This document shows positions 5,801 through 8,058 of a stretch of 8,058 nucleotides of DNA, piece after piece. Within the stretch, counting starts at the first letter, position 1, and the number at the start of each line of letters is the position of its first letter. The position numbers were made by a program, and so were the translations under genes. The DNA comes from Opitutaceae bacterium. Its GTDB lineage: Bacteria > Verrucomicrobiota > Verrucomicrobiae > Opitutales > Opitutaceae. Below the pieces are notes generated by a model. That model was given only the letters and a program-made list of their open reading frames with translations, did not search any database and had not been told where the DNA came from. The stretch is taken from positions 1 through 8,058 of the forward strand of contig JAISAX010000933.1 in NCBI GenBank assembly GCA_031266495.1, in the 5' to 3' direction.

Positions 5801-8026
5801 CCGGAGGGACTCACGCCACTCGGCGAAGTGCTCTACGAGGTAAACCGCCCCCTGCTCGTTTATGTCGCTGGCGCGCCAGGGCGCCCGATGACGAAAGATC
5901 ATGTATTTTGGGCAGGAGAAAAAATCACCAAACAAATCGCCGCCATATGGGACGGTTATTCAGCACGCGACCTGAGTATTGTCTGGAAAACTACGCTGGA
6001 CAACAATATCGCTCCCTTCGCCGGAGGCACGTTTTCCCTGACGCTGGATGCCGGAGACATCCGGCTCCTGCCGATAGAATGGCAGGCCCCCGCAGTGGAG
6101 AGCCGTGGCGAAGGCCGCGTCGAAATCGAAGTCACGGACGCCAGAACCAGGTCGCTTGTCGCGACCGATTCATTCTCCTTTCAAGTGTATCCGCGGCCTT
6201 CCCCGTTGTCGGAAAATCTCCGGCAGGCACGCATTGTCGTATTCGATCCATCGGGACAAAGTGAAACTCATGCCGCTTTTCGAAAACTCGGCCTTGCGCC
6301 TGCTGTCCTGACCAGCCTCGCGGCATGGGAAGGCGGTGACCTTCTTGTCATCGGAAAAGGCGCGCTCCCCGCTCTTGCCGGCCAGACGTCCGCGCTTGCC
6401 GCCCTCCCGCCGCAGGTTCCCGTGCTCGTGATGGAGCAAACGGGCGCGGCTCTTGAAGCGCTCGGATTCCGGACGTATCCGATTCGCCATCGCACGGTGT
6501 TTCCTGTCGCGCCCGGCCATCCCGTTCTTCGCGACATCAGCCCTGCCGATCTCAAGGACTGGCGCGTCACTCCGACCCTGCTCCCGTCCGGTGTCGATCC
6601 GCTGCGCAACGGCTACCTCTATCACTCGACCTACGAGGGCACCCTTGTCTCCGTCTCGATCGAAATCCCCACGCGCGGCAATTTCACCCCGCTCCTCCAG
6701 TGCGGCTTTGATCTCCGGGAAACCCCGCTTCTCGAAACCCGCCACAAACAACAACGCTGGCTCTACTCGCAACTTTCGCTGACCGATGCCGTCAACGCCA
6801 CCGCGTCCATATCCTCCGTCGCGCAAGGCGATCCGGTTGCCACCCGTCTGCTCACCAACCTGCTCGAATACATCCTGCAACCTCTCGCCACCTCTCCCGT
6901 CGCCGGATCGGGTCCGGCGACATTGGTGCTGTCGGGTGATGACGCCGACCTCGCGTTGGCCCGCGACCTCGGAGCAAGCGAAACGGAGATACACCGGATT
7001 GTCCCGGCAGCCCTCACTGCCTCCACTGCTGCCGCCAGGCTCGCCACGTATCGTCTTGCCCTTGTCGGGAGTCTGGACACCGCCGCCGCGGATGCCGTCC
7101 GTGTGTTGAAAACCTGGGTCGCCGACGGCGGCACCGCCGTGTTGTTGCCACAGAAAAATCCGGGCGTGTACGAGACCCTGTTTCCAGGCGAGGCCGCAGC
7201 CATCCGCGAAGTCACGCTCAATCAGGTGCCTGTTCCAGACGCCGCCACCGGTGTTTTTCAAGGGCTCGGACAGGGGAATTTCCACTACCGCGCGCCGCTG
7301 CCGCTCCTTGTATTCAGAAACGGGAGCAACGTCATCGATATTCCCGAGGGTGCGGGACGCTGGGTTTTGTCCGGATTCGATCCGCGCAACCTCGATCTCA
7401 AAAAACAGCCCTGGCTCCGCCTTACGCATCGCAACCAGAACCGCGCTCTGGCGCAGATTCTCACCAATCTCGGCTTTCCGCTAAGCCAGCCCGGCGAAAC
7501 GGTTTTCCGCCGGACCACGCAAAGCCCATTCATCATCGACATCACCCGCAACAGCACGGCCCGGATCAAAGCGAACGCAAAAAATAGTAACATGAGCATG
7601 AATACGAGTGACGAGTGGCTGCCCTTCGGACTCGCCACGCAAACGACTTCGCATGGAGATGCCCTGATTGAAATCCGTTTCACCGTCCCGCCATCGCTGC
7701 CCGACGAAGAACTCGTGGCTGACCTTGGCACGATGGATGATTATGACGAGACAACACTCAATGGGACGCCCATCGGGAGTAGCACGACAGCGAATACAAA
7801 ACCAGATGAAGCATGGAAAACGAGACGCCTCTATAAAATTCCGTCCGGCCTTCTACGTTCCGGCGAAAACACGCTGACCCTGCGTGTCTGGAACCGCAAC
7901 GCCGCCAAAGGCTGGAGGGCCATTGTTCGCGGCCCCATGCAAATCCGCACCATGCAGGAGACCGTTTCTCCGTATGTCGGGAGCTATCTCGTCAGCGACG
8001 ATGTTTATTTGCAACGCATGTGGTAG
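2882..8026 (+). CDS. Large secreted multidomain GH2-like glycoside hydrolase (clan GH-A), possibly catalytically atypical
   Basis: The product is 1714 residues. A signal peptide covers about 1-30 (hydrophobic 11-24, possible cut after ASLA). An N-terminal carbohydrate-binding-like sandwich spans about 35-200, and a GH2 sugar-binding-like domain spans about 245-390 (LNGLW at 250-254). An Ig-like segment spans about 440-570 and ends in the GH2 landmark FGFREI (559-564) with LNG (573-575). A TIM-barrel-like domain spans about 580-985. NHPGVIGWSGFGSGANYSEG (685-704) corresponds to the GH2 acid/base region but lacks the Asn-Glu pair. ATEHGFPY, with E807, looks like the nucleophile strand. A beta domain (about 985-1110), two amidotransferase-like domains without obvious catalytic Cys (about 1115-1340 and 1345-1565) and a C-terminal sugar-binding-like domain (about 1575-1690) follow. 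The start at 2882 places the signal peptide at the N-terminus; the ATG at 2816 would overlap the previous gene by 56 nt and bury it. The end, SDDVYLQRMW, looks natural. The substrate cannot be told; a beta-galactosidase or beta-glucuronidase-type activity is possible. Confidence 0.8.
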   Translation: MSAIIPVFPRAFWVAVALPVFAGIRPASLATSDTGNVLAHGKWQFKVGVREGKIESAQPPSPPSLSGQSAGTVVSGSELQIRKSGSGPHDHAWWMQEADTIGGEIYNFAFQAKGSGAEGRFGISAGVEFLSGDGKHLAFRRLVGITGGTLPAVENWKDFSGRFTVPHNAEKFRLRFSLDAWVPAEASFRNITASKAAVPLAELLGRAPAGIPVYEIPQNPVTANGVTLTPDWHGEGADQAHSATRSRLCLNGLWAIRPDSVSSPDSATGSGAPQAADWAFFKVPGFLRPDSPPFLIYGQDKTIWAGLDVTRRARILWYVRNVEIPPAVAGDGGAKMVLSISGMRGFSVVVYWNGKRAGMLTDQLGGRIDLTPVLSQIRADAKNAPSPPLRAMTGQLALRALATIKETENAWLMESGVMVRQYDMQDFAREPARGFSDVFLETEPSAPAFVHDTIQVVPSYREKNFAVLFSSPAVASTTAGPRSWSVTVRDQQGNIVLQQGGLQSRVHAQTGKNRIVVPWENPRLWTPDDPRLHTLTLAAHTAAPGENAHVSDESLPIRFGFREIWVDGKNLMLNGHVLRLRPRLLYTPLLDGDSLRRQFSFFKDMGFNCTLRPGVGDVHEQERNTQQSIENYYNIADEMGIMVVPFGVHSLITVRKEFGEAGMSEANQRHLFDYIARHMIQPLANHPGVIGWSGFGSGANYSEGVNSVATRPDVWGIAPLDQDGILERTMSDSGSRAEARKRLAAARRFVQRLKTLDLTRPYIAHFDGGSGDAWGIWGYFNWTPLQEWEQWPATWSREGTMPVGATEHGFPYVSSFLNHGLPDGNSEPWITEYAAIDLGPEIYANDPSGYLLKLRSEYNPVSGGYAAKTGAHHKFASDMIAANAAKVQAVWAYRNRPVYRAWRTWGVPLGIEPFGRSDQFYRGSQTNRDNGKVIANPATELRTTGYHNDRWYRSDYWPGETMPWLSTTPTGKKPEGLTPLGEVLYEVNRPLLVYVAGAPGRPMTKDHVFWAGEKITKQIAAIWDGYSARDLSIVWKTTLDNNIAPFAGGTFSLTLDAGDIRLLPIEWQAPAVESRGEGRVEIEVTDARTRSLVATDSFSFQVYPRPSPLSENLRQARIVVFDPSGQSETHAAFRKLGLAPAVLTSLAAWEGGDLLVIGKGALPALAGQTSALAALPPQVPVLVMEQTGAALEALGFRTYPIRHRTVFPVAPGHPVLRDISPADLKDWRVTPTLLPSGVDPLRNGYLYHSTYEGTLVSVSIEIPTRGNFTPLLQCGFDLRETPLLETRHKQQRWLYSQLSLTDAVNATASISSVAQGDPVATRLLTNLLEYILQPLATSPVAGSGPATLVLSGDDADLALARDLGASETEIHRIVPAALTASTAAARLATYRLALVGSLDTAAADAVRVLKTWVADGGTAVLLPQKNPGVYETLFPGEAAAIREVTLNQVPVPDAATGVFQGLGQGNFHYRAPLPLLVFRNGSNVIDIPEGAGRWVLSGFDPRNLDLKKQPWLRLTHRNQNRALAQILTNLGFPLSQPGETVFRRTTQSPFIIDITRNSTARIKANAKNSNMSMNTSDEWLPFGLATQTTSHGDALIEIRFTVPPSLPDEELVADLGTMDDYDETTLNGTPIGSSTTANTKPDEAWKTRRLYKIPSGLLRSGENTLTLRVWNRNAAKGWRAIVRGPMQIRTMQETVSPYVGSYLVSDDVYLQRMW
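3056..3070 (+). repeat. C6-T-C8 tract inside the GH2-like gene
   Basis: Two C runs split by one T encode a Pro/Ser-rich linker (QPPSPPSLSG) near residue 60, early in the predicted carbohydrate-binding-like domain. A one-base slip would frameshift almost the entire 1714-residue protein. The frame is intact in this sequence. Confidence 0.7.
4032..4046 (+). repeat. C5-T-C9 tract inside the GH2-like gene
   Basis: This is a near copy of the tract at 3056-3070. It encodes NAPSPPLR near residue 385, just after the predicted GH2 sugar-binding-like domain and before the barrel. Slippage here would remove the catalytic region. The frame is intact as given. Confidence 0.7.
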
Positions 8027-8058
8027 CCGCTCTATTCACCATCCGACATCAGTGGGGG

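Noticed and set aside
6170..7429. 419-residue antisense reading frame
   Set aside because: It lies wholly opposite the GH2-like coding region, has a composition typical of antisense frames in GC-rich DNA and shows no recognisable domain.
8024..8026. Premature stop in the GH2-like gene
   Set aside because: The C-terminus (SDDVYLQRMW) follows a complete-looking sugar-binding-like domain and resembles natural ends of related proteins. Only 32 nt remain, too little to show a lost continuation.

Overview
The window looks like a chromosomal accessory stretch from a GC-rich bacterium that makes PEP-CTERM proteins and large secreted carbohydrate-active enzymes. The best guess is Verrucomicrobiota, Opitutaceae-like. 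This is inferred from the PEP-CTERM-like tail, the giant GH2-like enzyme, the GC-rich coding with an AT-rich promoter, and the hairpin and C-tract-rich spacers. There is no rRNA or other taxonomic marker to confirm it.

Layout: (a) 1-417 holds no convincing gene. It is a patchwork of short repeats: 9-nt units, two copies of a 34-nt sequence 131 nt apart, a G8-CGCG-C8 palindrome, long C runs and a triple CTCTGTG motif. (b) 418-1467 (+) encodes a SWIM zinc-finger protein with a long Lys/Pro/Ala tail. (c) 1468-1935 is intergenic. It contains a decayed DUF1016/YhcG-type nuclease fragment on the minus strand (1548-1730) with an apparent internal deletion, then a REP-like hairpin (1781-1841), then an AT-rich segment with a consensus -35 box. 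(d) 1936-2871 (+) encodes an exported PEP-CTERM-like protein whose motif reads PEA. (e) 10 nt further on, 2882-8026 (+) encodes a 1714-residue secreted multidomain GH2-like glycosidase. The last 32 nt (8027-8058) show nothing recognisable.

Genes (d) and (e) are probably one operon transcribed from the promoter near 1872-1901, perhaps under a LacI-type regulator. A plausible joint role is extracellular or surface polysaccharide handling: the PEP-CTERM protein would be envelope-attached or exported through exosortase, and the large enzyme would act outside the cytoplasm. The SWIM gene belongs to a separate unit. The two points most worth a second look are the GH2-like enzyme's missing acid/base motif (Trp-Ser-x-x-Asn-Glu reads Trp-Ser-Gly-Phe-Gly-Ser) while its candidate nucleophile is kept, and the collapsed DUF1016 remnant. 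I see no clear new multi-gene system here.
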